Positions 4,880 through 5,031 of a stretch of DNA of 5,031 nucleotides are shown here, piece by piece. The notes beneath the pieces were generated by a model, which saw only the letters and a program-made list of their open reading frames with translations, made no database searches and was not told the DNA's origin. Position 1 is the stretch's first letter. Each line of letters begins with the position of its first letter. The position numbers and the translations under genes were made by a program. The stretch spans positions 1 through 5,031 of the forward strand of contig JAJRAX010000116.1 of assembly GCA_028679775.1 (NCBI GenBank), read 5' to 3'. This DNA comes from Methanothrix sp. (lineage in GTDB: Archaea; Halobacteriota; Methanosarcinia; Methanotrichales; Methanotrichaceae).

Positions 4880-5031
4880 TCTTCGCCCCCCTCCATTCCC
4901 ATCGAGATAAAGATTTGCAGCTGGTTTTTCTGATGGGATGGCGATATCTGAGGGAGGATAGCGATTCTCTTCATAACTCTAACTTTTCTTTGTTGTAGAA
5001 TTAAATCTTAGTGTTATTATTTTATTCTTAA

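Larger units (their letters stand above)
4394..4885 (-). mobile_element. Degenerate, internally deleted IS200/IS605-type (IS1341-like, tnpB) element
   Basis: The element is about 490 bases against about 1.5 kb for an intact tnpB-only member, and it has no tnpA. It is bounded by two similar hairpins in direct orientation (4860-4879 and 4404-4423), as expected for left and right ends of a family that moves as single-stranded DNA and lacks terminal inverted repeats. The right end, read on the minus strand, has the typical layout: GGAAG, a GC-rich hairpin, then GGGGAGGAAGTTAC. Inside are a tnpB promoter, a broken tnpB and a three-hairpin right end. Outer limits are estimates: I place the right limit after GTTAC (4394) and cannot fix the left one. 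An alternative is that the hairpin at 4860 is the right end of another lost element in tandem. It would be mobile only with transposase supplied in trans. Confidence 0.7.

Noticed and set aside
4777..4974. 65-codon minus-strand open frame starting MKRIAILPQ
   Set aside because: It runs through the left-end hairpin and the tnpB promoter of the mobile element and has no clear Shine-Dalgarno or family match. A small host-gene remnant cannot be fully excluded.

Overview
The window looks like a piece of a methanogenic archaeal chromosome of medium G+C content, most like the Methanosarcinales and possibly Methanothrix (Methanosaeta). The genus is an inference. The evidence is an ADP-dependent sugar kinase (an archaeal glycolytic enzyme family), an archaeal-type isopropylmalate synthase, a DUF2098-like protein of the kind known from methanogens, archaeal TATA boxes, and an IS200/IS605-type (IS1341-like) element.

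Layout from left to right. (1) Positions 1-191, minus strand: the N-terminus of a LivH-type branched-chain amino-acid ABC permease, cut by the window edge. (2) 192-465: a divergent intergenic region with a candidate TATA box for each flanking gene. (3) 466-1982, plus strand: leuA, about 505 aa. Its conserved N-terminus is in a frame with no usable start codon; an ATG lies one base out of frame at a run of five A. (4) 1992-2020: a terminator-like hairpin. (5) 2044-3384, plus strand: an ADP-dependent phosphofructokinase/glucokinase family protein with all signature motifs. (6) 3405-4331, minus strand and convergent with the kinase gene: a compact three-gene operon of a 50-aa zinc-ribbon protein, an unrecognised 157-aa protein and a DUF2098-like protein. 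It has a textbook TATA box and, at its first gene, a perfect Shine-Dalgarno sequence. (7) About 4394-4885: an internally deleted IS200/IS605-type element whose two end hairpins match at 17 of 20 positions in direct orientation. It encloses a badly broken tnpB and a multi-hairpin right end that abuts the operon promoter. (8) 4886-5031: AT-rich sequence with no gene I can support.

The left part joins branched-chain amino-acid uptake (livH) and leucine synthesis (leuA) head to head, so co-regulation is plausible. The kinase belongs to the modified archaeal Embden-Meyerhof pathway and has no obvious link to leuA. The function of the small operon is unknown. The most interesting points are the frame break at the start of leuA, with its overlapping leader ORF, and the tnpB relic whose omega-RNA-like right end points directly at the small operon's promoter.
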